Shown here piece after piece: positions 12,701 to 23,557 of a stretch of DNA of 64,000 nucleotides; position 1 is the stretch's first letter; every line of letters starts with the position of its first letter. The stretch is from positions 1,000,917-1,064,916 of the forward strand of contig QXEO01000243.1 in the NCBI GenBank assembly GCA_007115705.1, given 5' to 3'. Both the position numbers and the translations under genes were made by a program. The notes beneath the pieces were generated by a model. That model had not been told where the DNA came from, did no database searches, and saw only the letters and a program-made list of their open reading frames with translations. The stretch is from Dactylis glomerata (Eukaryota; Streptophyta; Magnoliopsida; Poales; Poaceae).

Positions 12701-13677
12701 CGCAAGGGGGGAGGGACAGAGGCCGAGCCCGGCAAGCATACCTCAGCAATCGGGTTACTCCGGTCGTGAGGTTTCAGGCCCCATTTCCACGAGGCCGGAA
12801 GCTTGACATCAGCAACTCGATTTGCCTTCTGCGCCACCTCAGTCGCTGACAGCGCCCTGGAAGAATGACGAGTTGGATCCCTGGCCGATCCCAGGAAGCA
12901 CATCTTGTGTGAGCGGCGCTGGAGGGGCGACACGCGGGCATCCAGAAAGGCGAGTAGTAGGTCAGACGGTTTCAGGCCGCCATCCTTTTGCAGAGCGGAG
13001 ACCCGCTGGAGAATCTTCTCCACGTCTGGCGCGGGGCGAGGAAGAGGAGCGCTCCAGCTATCCCGCTCAGGCCCGTTTGCATCAAAGGGCGGCATGTTGA
13101 TATGGTCTGCGCCCTCCTTCAGATTCTTCACATAGAAGAAGGAGCGCTGCCACTTTTTTCAAGAATCCTTCCCCTTCAATCTGGGGAAGTCCGCAGTCTT
13201 GCGCATGTAGAAGGAAGCCGTCCCGCATACTACGGGAACGGCGTCTGCCGTCTGAGTCTTGAAGTAGATCAGCTGGTGGAACAGCTCGACATTAGGCCAG
13301 ATGCCCAAGTACGCTTCGCAAAGGGCCGCGAACGCGGCCAATGTCATCATCGCGTTCGCCCCAATGTGGTGCGGCTGCAGATGAAAATGATCCATGAATT
13401 GGCACAGGAAGCTGCTGGCAGGCAGCGCGAAGCCCCTGGGGACATGGTCGTAAAATACCACCGTCTCCCCAGGCTCAGGAGCGGGAACTCGCTCGCCGCC
13501 GGCGGGGCGACAGCCCACGAGATCCGTGGGCGGAAGCACTCGACCTTGGCGCAGCAGCTCGATCTGCTTCTTCTTCACCCAAGAGCCTTCCCAGGATCCC
13601 TTTGGTAAAGGGGATGGAGCGGCGTCCTTGTCCGAGGCCGCCCCCTTTCCCTTGGGCCGGGATGCTTTGGGAGCCAT
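9721..13677 (-). pseudogene. Antisense gene of element D: Transposase_28-like / coiled-coil protein (decayed)
   Basis: The gene starts at an ATG at 13677 (MAPKASRPKG) and reads leftwards through several exons: 12742-13677, about 12448-12642, about 12080-12420, 11097-11966, 10819-10924, about 10328-10750 and about 9721-10240. Exon 1 encodes a globular domain (VPRGFALPASSFLCQFMDH, LGIWPNVELFHQL) like the N-terminal domain of 'putative gypsy type transposon' proteins (Pfam Transposase_28 type). Acidic and Ala/Ser/Pro-rich linkers follow, then a coiled coil (LKQEHAEELQSLRAQAAQ) and an acidic tail ending FREPSSAEVP. Stops at 13159, in the short exon near 10910 and at 10430, plus frameshifts near 10050-10130, show it is a pseudogene. 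It sits between the gag-protease remnant and the 3' LTR, where Tat-lineage elements often carry extra ORFs. Its function is unknown. Exon ends are approximate. Confidence 0.65.
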
Positions 13678-13836
13678 TCGGGTGCGGATCTGGATGAGCG
13701 GAATGGCGGCGGAGCGAGCAGGAAACCCTAAATCTGTTAGGGAGAAGCTCGAAGGCAGAGGATTTTGGGGGCAAGCGAGCGCTAAGGGAAGAAGAGAAGC
13801 GGGGGACTGGTGAATTACTTTAAGAACGGTCCCCGG

Positions 13837-13844
13837 TTTTAAAG
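13837..13844 (-). promoter_or_regulatory. Possible TATA-like box of the element D antisense gene
   Basis: CTTTAAAA on the minus strand lies about 160 bp upstream of the antisense ATG. The motif is weak and the assignment tentative. Confidence 0.3.
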
Positions 13845-14265
13845 AAGGAGGGCGGATCAGTTGCTCGCCTCTCCCACGATGAGCTGGCAACCGCTCTCCC
13901 CGTCGAGCGCCACGACCGCGCGTGGGTTAGGCAACCGCTGCGGTTGCCACATAGGATCGTGGAGCCAGAGCCGATTGGACGTGACGATGTGGCGCGTGGA
14001 CAAGTGGCGTCTCGGCCCGGGCCCCGAGGGAGCAAGTCCCGAGGAGCCGGGCATTTGCAGTCAGCGGCGCGACGATCGCCATCCGGGTTGGTTGTGAAGC
14101 CGGCACGTCCCGAGACGGCCCGCGATGCTCCGCGAGGCTAAACCTCAGGATCAGCGGTCTCCGAGTCGGATGGAGAATCCTGGGACTTCGACGGAAACGA
14201 ACAAGACTTTGGCGAGGAAAGGAACACGCCGAAGCCCCATGCAAGCCCATGAGACTTCGCCATTT

Positions 14266-14276
14266 TCGGGGGCTAG
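14266..14276 (+). promoter_or_regulatory. Polypurine tract of element D
   Basis: TCGGGGGCTAG lies directly before the 3' LTR start (TGTCGTGG at 14277). It would prime plus-strand synthesis. Near-identical tracts occur inside the element at 7611, 8050 and 11001. Confidence 0.65.
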
Positions 14277-15030
14277 TGTCGTGGGGATGACTTCAGGGGT
14301 ATGCCAAGGGCAGCGCAGTATGCCGGCTGGCGTCCCAGGAGTCTCCACGGTGTCAAGTAGGGAAGACCGGCTCCGGCTAAAGGGCCGGCTGCGCCAGCAG
14401 CCGGCTAGCGACTCCACCGAGGAGAGCCAGAGCCGGACGATGAAGACAAGATTCCACCAACGGCTGGATCGTCGAAAGTGGCTCGGCCCCGACAAGATCG
14501 ACAGAGGCAAAGGACGGGAGTGACGCCCGCCACGACCGGACTCCACCAACCAGCGAGCAGGAGCCTTCCCCACGAAAGGATCCGAGGCAAAAGGGAGGGC
14601 ATATGCCTCCCAGATATCGGTCCAAAGGGGGAAAAGGTGCTTTATAAAGTGCAACTGTCAGAAGGGGACAGAAGAGGGCCAGAAGATCACGCCGAAGACG
14701 CAGCTGCGGGGAGCCGGCAGCCGGGCAGCCGGCCACCTAATCTGTAACCAGACCCCTGCCTATATAAGGGGGTCTGGACCCTTAGCCTAGGGGATCGAAT
14801 CCTTCTCCTTCTTCCTCCTCTAGATGAACAGCCCGAGGAGCGTTGTAACCACTATGAAGCTAATAGAAAGCAGGCAGGAAGTAGGGGTTTTACCTCCGGC
14901 GTGGAGGGCCCTGAACCTGGGTAACCAAGGTGTCTCCGTTGGCACAATCCCGAGCCGGACCCATCGTCACCACCGTCGAGCCCCTCTGTTAAGCCATCCC
15001 CATGGCTACTGTCTCTAAATTCCCACGACA
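14277..15030 (+). repeat. Element D 3' LTR
   Basis: 754 bp. It matches the 5' LTR with scattered substitutions and about 23 extra bases around 14930-14960. It ends CCCACGACA and is followed by the GTCAT target duplication. Confidence 0.9.
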
Positions 15031-15035
15031 GTCAT

Positions 15036-15711
15036 CACACAACATGGATTCCCTAAAGCTCGAAGCATTCTTTCCTACATGAATTTCACCAACAATCCCA
15101 GCAGATTCTTTTCCAATTAAACATCTGCAAAACACATCAAAATGTCAGCACCAAAAAAATAAGATTCTCCAAAGTAGAAATTCTACTTGTTCCTACCCGA
15201 TTAGAGTTGGCAAAAATAGCAAGAAACTAGCAAAAATTGAACACCTCAAAAATTAAAAAATTAGTGTTACCTAGCAGGACAATTTTCCACAAGTTTCTTC
15301 TCTTTATTTGTCCCAGACTCATTGCCCTGTTTTCCATTTCAATCGTCGTGTGAACCAACCTCTTTTGCAACTATATTCTTCCTGCCATTGAGTTCGCCTA
15401 TGTCATTCTGACATGGAAGCCCTTTTACCTGTCTCATAACACTAAGACTAGATGCAAGTCTGGCCACACTCTGCCTAACACGGTCATCAACTAACTGGGT
15501 GCAGTCTACAGGAGATTCAGAAACAAAATCACCTAGGTCATCATAACCTTCTGAGGTATCAAAGTCACTCCCTGATGGAATCACAATTTGTGAGTGCATA
15601 GCAGGAGGAGATGCACTACTGGAGACTTCTAGTTGCACTCTGCTAGGTATTTCAGGACTTGCTTCTTCAGCGATACTAGCTAGTAATCTCAAACTTGTAG
15701 ATGGAGGCATG
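15036..15711 (-). pseudogene. Ulp1-like gene, middle segment between elements D and A
   Basis: This is host gene sequence left between two insertions. An exon (15271-15716) continues in frame from 24544 across element A (AMQS joins VIMPPSTSLR). It encodes a Ser/Thr/Pro-rich linker (GSDFDTSEGYDDLGDFVSE) and has a TGA at 15339-15341 that reads like a mutated Arg codon. A donor at 15270, an intron and an acceptor at 15125-15127 lead into the exon that continues past element D (SFRESMLCD joins DGSNVVQVG). The segment shows no recognised domain of its own. Confidence 0.65.
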
Positions 15712-15716
15712 ATGAC

Positions 15717-16051
15717 TGACAAGGGTATAGATAATAGAGCCCGTTAGTTGTGTACCCCTGAGGCCCGATAAGCTAGGCCCAATTGTAATGATAGTCGAAT
15801 ACGAGTTATTACCGTATGTCGATATTTGTAATCTGTATCGAACCCGACCCGATCCTCGAGACCTGGCCATCTATATATAGGGGCCAGGAGGGGACGGTAG
15901 AGGTCAGATTGAAAGCAAGCCAGGTTGAACACCCAAGTTTACTTTCGATACACACCTATTTCGACTAACTTTACCTTCGAGTTCATCCGACGCCCTATCT
16001 CCCCGATCCTAAGTCCTTCATCTAGGACATTTGTCGAGTTAACCCTCGTCA
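15717..16051 (+). repeat. Element A 5' LTR
   Basis: 335 bp, starting TGACAAGGGT and ending CCTCGTCA. A TATATATAG box lies at about 15872-15880. Confidence 0.92.
15872..15880 (+). promoter_or_regulatory. TATA box of element A 5' LTR
   Basis: TATATATAG lies in a short GC-rich context about 170 bp before the LTR end. The same box is present in the 3' LTR and in both LTRs of element B. Confidence 0.6.
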
Positions 16052-16053
16052 AT

Positions 16054-16071
16054 TGGCGCCGACCGTGGGGA
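16054..16071 (+). promoter_or_regulatory. Primer-binding site of element A
   Basis: TGGCGCCGACCGTGGGGA begins two bases after the LTR. The priming tRNA was not assigned. Confidence 0.7.
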
Positions 16072-16088
16072 CTCTGGGCGTTGGAATC

Positions 16089-19000
16089 ATGAACTCGACG
16101 GCTTTTTCGCTTTTAGCCAACAGCAGTCCAGAAGTCGACGGAAGTCAAGAGGTAGAACTAACAATTGGAAGTTTGAGCATCATCATCGGGCCGTCGGGTT
16201 CCTCTCGCCTTTCGGATCCGACAAAACAAGATCAAGATCCATTGGCAAGCAAGCCCGAAACAAAGGAAGCACTGGAATCATCAGAAGGCTCTTCCAGCGA
16301 GGTAAACTCGCCGGTCAGCTTAGAAAAAGCATTAATCGCAGAAAGCGACGAAATTCAGGAAAAATTCGATTTAGAAGAAAAAGCGCGTCAGGCGCATAAC
16401 AACGCAAGGGACTTCGCCGTAGGAAGCAGCGGCGTCTCCAAAGTACATCAGTTATGCGTTATTATCACTGAAGCAGAAGATGGAAACAACAGCGAAGGAA
16501 GCAAAAAGTTCGACAGCCAAGTCGACAAATTGAAAGATCACAGCAAAAGGGAAAAAGAGAAAATACACGTCTCGACTGGTGAATGGAGAATGATTACGTC
16601 AGCCATTAATCATGGTACAGAAGTCCCCGAAGGATCACGAAGAGAAGTTCTAATGGGATATCAGTATGCACTACACCAACACAAGAAGAAACTAAGGGAG
16701 GAAAGAGACATGATGTTGCAAGACAACAAAAGCATATCGAGGGAAGAATACTGGGAAGACTATAGTGAAGACTCAGAATATAGCAGAGAAAGGCGTGGGG
16801 ATCCAAAACACAGAAGAGAGGCAACAGCACGCAACAGAGAAGAAAGGTACTCGAGGAGCCCCACCCCACAGCTAGAAGAGGAAGACGAGGACCTGATACA
16901 AAAAACGCCAGAGGCGGCATTAGCAGCAGCACAAGCATACTTACTAGCCACAAGACCAGAGCATGGGGACCCGCGAGAAGACATGCACCGAGCCGCGATG
17001 CGAAGCCTCGGAATAGTAGAAGGTAAAATCAGGGAGCAAGCCCCAGAGTTGAAGTCGACAAGCTACAAAGGAAGCGGCAAGGAGAAATTCAGGTACAAGT
17101 ATTCAAGCGATGACTATAGTGAATCATCAGAAGAGATAAAGCGACATGAAAGGAAGGAGGATGCAAGAAATATAATAGCACAAGCTCGAGTAGACAAATC
17201 GCGGCATGCTTGGAGGGAAGAAAATTACGAAGATGATGATAAAGATATGGGTGCGTTATGCTTTACCCGTAGGGTTCGCAAGACGCGAGTACCCAAAGTA
17301 TTTAAGTTACCTCATGATCAGAGCAAGTACGATGGGTCGCAGGAACCCACATTGTGGCTATCAGATTATCTGCAAGCAGTACAGATATTAGGAGGAACAA
17401 AGGCGACCGCAATGCAAAGTTTGCAACTACACCTCACCGGCGCTGCCCGGTCTTGGTTGAACACCCTACCCGACGAATCCATTGGAAGCTGGGGAGAACT
17501 CGAAAGACAATTCGCAAGAAATTTTCGTTCCACCTACAAGCGTCCAGCATCACTGGAAGAAGTTAAAGCATGTGTGCAAAAGAAAGGCGAAACGCTACGA
17601 TCTTATATACAACGCTGGAGTATAATCAAAAACTCAGCAGAGGACGTCTCCGATGAGCGAGCAATAGACGCCTTTTCAGAAGGACTTCGTCGCTCAGATC
17701 TTGTGGAAGAAATAGGAAGAACAAGACCTACGACAGTAACGGAGCTAATGGAACAAGCCAACAAATTCGCTGATGGAGAGGACGCGTATAACAATAAAAG
17801 AGGACGTTCGCCAGAAGTCGACAGAATAAGTCGACAAAAGAGACGATACCGCAGCGGGGGCAACCAAGGAAGGCGAAATCAGGTAGCCGCAGGCTATATA
17901 CTAGAAGAAGAAGAAGGATACGAAAGTAGGAGGTTCCCAGCGAAAGGAACAGAAAAATCAAGATACTCTGGTCCTTCAGCCGAGGATATGCTATACGGAC
18001 CTTGTCGAATCCACTACGCGTACCTCGACGGGAAAAGAGTCTCAAATCACCAAATGAAGGATTGCAGAACATTCCTAAGGTTGCAGGGTGCAATGGGCTC
18101 AAGCCAAGAAGGAAGGCAAGGAGAAAAACGCAGAAGTCAAGGATATCAAACTCAAAGATTGTCAAAGCACCTAGAGTCAAAAGTATACATATCAGCCATG
18201 ATTCAACCGGTGCCCAAGTCGAAGAAAGAGCGAAAGAGCATAACCAGGCAAATGAACCTGGCAATATCATCACCACCGGCCACCACAGAGTACCTACGAT
18301 GGTCAGAGCAACCAGTCAAGTTCAGTAGAGCAGACCACCCACGGAAAGTTCCTAGGCCGGGCCACTCGCCTATGGTTTTAAAAGCGCAAATAGGAGGATA
18401 CGACATCGGAAGAGTGTTCATGGATGCAGGGAGCGGCATAAACTTAATATATGCTAGAACACTAAAGGCTATGTGCATATCACCGACGAGTCTGAAGCCT
18501 ACAGATTGCTCTTTCCACGGGATAGTACCAGGAGCAGCAAACTACCCTTTGGGAAGAATAGAACTCGACGTCTGCTTTGGTAGCAGCGAAAACTATAGAA
18601 GAGAAAAACTGGAATTCTAAGTTATGGATTGGCCGTCACAATATCATGCAATCCTGGGGCGCCCAGCATTTGCAAAATTCATGGCAGTACCGCACTACGC
18701 GTATCTCACGCTAAAAATTCCAGGGCCCAAAGGAACAATCACAGTACAAGGGAGCTTTGAAGTAGCCAATACATGCGATAGAGAATTCAACAAGATGGCG
18801 CAAACCTTCGGCATGACAGCAGAATACGAGAGGTTAAAAGGAGAAACAGATCATAATGTGCTACCCGACGTTGGACGATCCCTGCCAGATAAGGCTTTCG
18901 ACACAACGCAGGATTCAAAGAAAATACAGGTCCACCCTACGGACCCAAACAAGACGACATCAATTGCGGTCAACTTGGACCCCGCATAGGAAGGCGCGCT

Positions 19001-22000
19001 CATCGAGTTCCTCTGTGAGCGCTGGGAAATCTTCGCCTGGTGTCCATCGGACATGCCAGGGGTTCCCAGGGAACTCATCGAGCACGCACTAAACGTAGAT
19101 CCCAAGGCGAAACCAGTCAAGCAACCACTGTGACGATTCGATGAACCCAAGAGGAAAGCAATAGCGTCAGAATTGCACAGATTAGAAAGTGCTGGATTTA
19201 TCAGAGAAATCAAAACTTCGAGTTGGGTGTCGAACCCAGTAATAGTACCCAAGAAGAACACAGACGTACAAAGAGTATGTGTCGACTACACATCTCTCAA
19301 TAAGCACTGTCCAAAGGATCCCTTCCCCTTACCCCGCATCGATCAAATAATCGATTCAACAGCGGGCTGCGCAAGGCTTTCCTTTTTGGATGCATATTCT
19401 GGCTATAACCAGATCAAGCTGAGGAAAGAGGACGAGGAAAAAACGGCCTTCATCACACCGTATGGGGTGTTTTGCTACCAAGTGATGCCATTCGGCCTAA
19501 AAAATGCAGGAGCAACCTATCAAAGGATGATGCAAAATTGCCTCGGGAGCCAAATAGGGCGCAACATACAAGTTTACATTGATGATGTAGTCATCACTAC
19601 AAGAGAGGAGAAATCTTTAATCAGCGACTTGGCAGAAACTTTCGACAACCTGAACAAGTTCAAGCTTAAGTTAAACCCGACAAAGTGTTCCTTCGGAGTT
19701 TTAGCAGGGCAACTTTTGGGATTCTTGGTATCAGCACAAGGAATAGAGGCAAATCCAGAGAAAATTCAAGCAATTCTAACAATGGGGAAACCCACGAAAC
19801 TCCACGATGTGCAGAAGCTGGCAGGACGTGTCGCGGCACTAAGTCGCTTCGTTGCTCGACTAGGAGAGAAGGCGCTTCCTTTTTATGCACTTATGAAAAA
19901 ATCAGACGATAAATTTGAGTGGACAGAAGAAGCAGATGCAGCGTTTGCACAATTGAAGAAAGTGCTTTCCACGCCACCAGTGCTGGTCGCACCAAAAGAA
20001 AAAGAGCCACTGCTGTTGTACATCGCCGCAACTCATTAGGTGGTGAGCACAGTTCTGGTAGTCGAAAGAAGCAAAGAAGGAAAAGCTCATGGCGTCCAGA
20101 GGCCGGTATATTTCATCAGTGAAGTATTATCTCCAACCAAACAGAGGTACCCACACTATCAAAAGCTGGCATACAGTGTCTTCACAACTGCACGAAAACT
20201 ACGACAGTATTTTGCGGTACACCCAATCATAGTGGTCAATGAAGCGCCACTATCAAACATATTAAACAACCCTCTGGCGACGGGACGTGTCTCTTTATGG
20301 GGAATCGAGCTATCTCCCATGGACATCACGTACGAAAAAAGGAAGGCAATCAAGTCGCAAGTCTTGCCAGACTTTACAGCAGAGTGGCTCGAGTTGCAAA
20401 GCGCGGGACCGCCGGATTTATCGAGTACTTGGACAATGTACTTCGACGGTTCTAAAAGAATCCAAGGCGCAGGCGCAGGAGTGGTGTTGATATCACCTCA
20501 TGGAGACAAATTAAAGTACGTCTTAAGGATGAGTTTCTCGCAGGCCTCCAACAACGAAGCAGAGTATGAGGCCTTGTTGCACGGAATGAAGATGGCTAAA
20601 GCATGTGGAGCAACTCGCTTAAAAATATTTGGAGATTCCAACCTCGTTGTTCAACAAGTTATGAACAGATGCGACACAGTCAACGACAATATGATGGCTT
20701 ACAAGAATTTGTACCATTATCTAGAAGGAACGTTCGATGGATGCGAAGTCTCGCACATCAGCAGGAACAGCAATGAAGAAGCCGACACTTTAGCAAATAT
20801 TGGATCACAATGTTTACCTGTGCCATCTGGAGTATTCTGGGAAGAAATAGCGGAAAGATCAATAAAAAGGGATAGAAGTTCGACTACCACGGCAGGCTCG
20901 GGGGCTACGACAGAACCAGAGGAGGTCATGATGATAGAAGAAACATGGATGCAGCCATATCTTGCCTACATGATAAATAAAAAGTTACCAGAAGATGCAG
21001 TGGAGGCTAAGAGGATAACTCGAAGAGCGAAAGCGTTTGTCGTGTTGGAAGGAAAACTGTATAAGAAAAGTATTACCGACGTTTTACAGCGTTATGTCAC
21101 ACCCCAGGAAGGGCAAGCAATACTGAAAGACATACACGGAGGAGTGTGTGGCCATCACGCCAGCAGCAGAGCAATAGCGGCAAAAGCTTTTCGAGCGGGA
21201 TTCTATTGGCTAACAGCCATCGAAGACGCAAAAGATATAGTTTGAAAGTGTGAAGCATGTCAAAGGTTTGCATCCAGACCACATGCACCAGCAGCAGAGT
21301 TACAAACAATACCATTATCATGGCCCTTTGCACAATGGGGACTCGACATGGTGGGAAAATTGCACAAATCTTGGCCAGGAGGGCATGTTTACATGCTAGT
21401 AGCAGTCGATAAATTCACCAAATGGGTAGAAGCAGCTCCAGTAATAACTCAAGATTCTGCAGCAGCGATCAGCTTCATCAAGTCGATAGTTTTCCGTTTT
21501 GGTGTACCACACAGCATCATCACAGACAATGGAACAAATTTTACTTCAAAAGAGTTTAAAAGTTACTGCGAAGGATTGGGGATCAAGCTCAAATTTGCGT
21601 CTGTGGCGCACCCGAAGACAAATGGGCAAGTCGAAAAAGCCAATGGCTTGATAAGTAGTGGAATCAAAAAGAGGTTGTTAGCACCTCTCGAGAAAGCCAA
21701 GAGCGCTTGGGTGGAAGAACTGCCCTCCGTTCTTTGGAGTCTAAGAACTACTCCTAACGCAGCAACTCAAGAAACTCCTTTCTTCCTGGTCCATGGCGCC
21801 GAAGCCGTGCTTCCAGTCGAAGTTACACACGAGGCTCCAAGAGTGACAGCATATGATGAGACAGCGTCAACGGAAGCATTGCAAGATGATGTCGATGCGT
21901 TGGATGAAGCAAGAGACAAAGCATTAGAAAGAGCGACGCAATATCAACAAAGTCTACGAAACTACCACAGTAGTCGAGTTCGTCCACGATCCTTCGTGGT

Positions 22001-22181
22001 GGGAGACCTTGTTTTGCGACTTAGGCAAGACAGCCACGGCAAATTGGAGTCCCCTTGGGTGGGACCTTACATCGTCACCGAAGTAATACCAGGAGGAGCG
22101 TATCGATTACAAGACAAGAAGACTGGGAAGGACGAAAGCAACCCGTGGAATGCAGAACAGCTACGACGTTTTTACGCGTAG
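16089..22181 (+). pseudogene. Element A gag-pol polyprotein with in-frame stops
   Basis: A single frame runs from ATG 16089 to TAG 22179-22181, with stops at 18618, 18987, about 19131, 20037 and 21243. Capsid lies at about 17340-17760 (LHLTGAARSWLNTLP, FRSTYKRPASL) and a modified knuckle region near 18000 (CRIHYAY, HQMKDC). The protease motif MDAGSGINLIY is near 18419-18452. RT follows, with LDAYSGYNQIKL and the YIDD active site (about 19573). RNase H has YFDGSKRIQG, NNEAEYEAL and FGDSNLVVQQ. Integrase has an HH..CC finger (about 21140-21265) and catalytic residues in LDMVG, ITDNGTNF and GQVEKANG. Several stops look like CpG or other C-to-T changes. The one at 18987 is shared with element B. 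This copy cannot make a full polyprotein without readthrough. Confidence 0.9.
20897..20907 (+). promoter_or_regulatory. Internal polypurine-tract-like motif in element A
   Basis: CTCGGGGGCTA lies in the linker between RNase H and integrase, in the middle of the element. It resembles the tract before the 3' LTR, with further copies at 22302, 23452 and 23542. It is a candidate central polypurine tract; the role is inference. Confidence 0.35.
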
Positions 22182-22622
22182 ACTAAGTATAGGGATATCA
22201 ATACATTCGAGTTAACCTTCTGGACCCAGAACATGAGGCCACAGGTCGGGTTCTTTGGGTTGAACTCGACAAAATTGTATAATTCTCGTGTTACTTCTCC
22301 GCTCGGGGGCTTCAACCCCTGGGTCGTACGAAAACATCGTTATGACAAGATGGAAGGGTTTTCCTTCACTATAAGGTTGTTTACACAACCCGATAAATAC
22401 AGAGAAAACTTGGTTCATCAAAAAGAACCCGATATCATCCTTACATTTATTGGTTCGTAAAGAACCCGACATATGGAAAGCATATCTCAGAACATGACTT
22501 GTTCTCATGGTACTAGTAAATGATATCGAGACAAAGTACGAAAGTTTATTGCAAATATCATTGCAGGAAGGACATTGTCGAACAAAATTACATGGATAAA
22601 CAGATACCAATAAAAGAGGGCT
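22182..22622. other. Element A spacer between pol and antisense gene
   Basis: No gene was seen. A polypurine-tract-like motif is present at 22302-22312. The spacer would contain the 3' end of the antisense transcript. The same spacer is at 39428-39866 in element B. Confidence 0.55.
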
Positions 22623-23192
22623 TCAAGCTTCATATTTCTTCTGGCAAAGAGTGCCATTGTAGATCTTCACGTCAAACTTCGACGTACCGACGTGGAAGTC
22701 GAAGGCCATGATGAAGCCTTGATGGATGTCATGGTCTTCAGCAAATTGCGACCAGCCCCCTCTAAAGTATTGCTCGCCGTCGCCATCATACCACACCTCC
22801 ACCTCATAAGGGACGCCACCGCCAGATTGTTCACGAAGAACAGCTTCTCGTAGTTTGCGGCCATCCATAAACTTCGTGAAATCTAGCGGCAAGCGCTGGA
22901 TTTCACGGCACTGCGTCATGGCAATGCAAAGGAAAGAAAAGATACGGGGAGGTGCAGAAGGAGCAGCTGGAGCAGCAGACGAAGGAGCGATTGGATCTGG
23001 AGTGACGTTAGTCACTTTGGGTTTGTTTTTACTACCAGGTGGGCGGCCGGGACGACGCTTAGCCGGAGCATCTGACGAAGTCCCTGCGGCGGCTGGCGCG
23101 GTGTTCTTGTTCTTGCTGCCGCGGGGACGACCTCGACCTCGTGGTGCTGCCAAGGAACCAAGGTTCAGACGGGAACCTGCAGCATCTGCCAT
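22623..23192 (-). CDS. Antisense AT-hook / B3-domain protein of element A
   Basis: This is an intact 189-residue frame on the strand opposite gag-pol. Residues 18-29 (RGRGRPRGSKNK) and 45-59 (KRRPGRPPGSKNKPK) are two AT-hooks that would bind the minor groove of A/T-rich DNA. Residues from about 98 to 187 read as a plant B3 DNA-binding fold of the REM kind: LPLDFTKFMDG, YEVEVWYDGDG, FRGGWSQFAEDHDI, GFIMAFDF and KFDVKIYNG follow the family pattern of strands and helices. The protein is probably nuclear. A TATA box (23294-23301) and a CT-rich leader precede the ATG, so it seems to have its own promoter. Element B carries an equally intact copy with 12 amino-acid differences, 9 of them outside B3. 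The function is unknown; control of the element or of host genes is inference. Confidence 0.75.
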   Translation of the reverse strand: MADAAGSRLNLGSLAAPRGRGRPRGSKNKNTAPAAAGTSSDAPAKRRPGRPPGSKNKPKVTNVTPDPIAPSSAAPAAPSAPPRIFSFLCIAMTQCREIQRLPLDFTKFMDGRKLREAVLREQSGGGVPYEVEVWYDGDGEQYFRGGWSQFAEDHDIHQGFIMAFDFHVGTSKFDVKIYNGTLCQKKYEA

Positions 23193-23301
23193 GGGCGCGA
23201 GAGAGAAACCTCAGAAAAACCCTAGATGGAGGAGAGAAGACGATGCGGCGGAAAGGATCTGATTAGGGTTTTTATCCTTAACAGATGGTGCTTTATTTAT
23301 A
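23193..23301 (-). promoter_or_regulatory. Promoter and leader of the element A antisense gene
   Basis: Reading leftwards, TATAAATA (23294-23301) is followed by an AAACCCTAA telo-box (about 23260), a CT-rich leader with a second AAACCCTAG motif (about 23219), and the ATG. Telo-boxes with TATA boxes are known from plant translation and ribosomal-protein gene promoters. Element B has the same arrangement, with TATAAATA at 40541-40548. Confidence 0.6.
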
Positions 23302-23557
23302 AGCGCGTATTATTGGGCCTCCGTGCTACGGCGCAGCCCACAAATAAATCTCAAGCAAGGAGTTAAATTTTGCGTAGAGCAGACGATAATATCAATGAAG
23401 GAAAACAAGACAGGAGGCTATGATCGCGTGATATGGAAACCTCGACTTGGACTCGGGGGCTCGTCTGAAAGTAAAAGGTCCATAGTAGAAAGAAGAGCTG
23501 AACTTTGAGCCTATGCTTGACTACAAGTTGCCAAACATAGCCTCGGGGGCTACTCCC

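Larger units (their letters stand above)
4880..15030 (+). mobile_element. Element D: non-autonomous Gypsy LTR retrotransposon with antisense gene
   Basis: The element is bounded by LTRs that start TGTCGTGGGG and end CCCACGACA, with a perfect 5-bp target duplication GTCAT at 4875-4879 and 15031-15035. It carries a decayed gag-protease frame on the plus strand and a multi-exon antisense gene with a Transposase_28-like start on the minus strand. No reverse transcriptase, RNase H or integrase motif was found, so it must have moved with help from a relative. The LTRs differ at roughly 25-30 sites by eye plus an indel, making D clearly older than A and C. It is inserted inside an exon of the Ulp1-like gene, whose frame is restored when D is removed. 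Confidence 0.9.

Noticed and set aside
15744..15932. 62-codon frame repeated at 24231-24419
   Set aside because: It lies inside the two LTRs of element A; the duplication is explained by the LTRs, not by selection on a protein.
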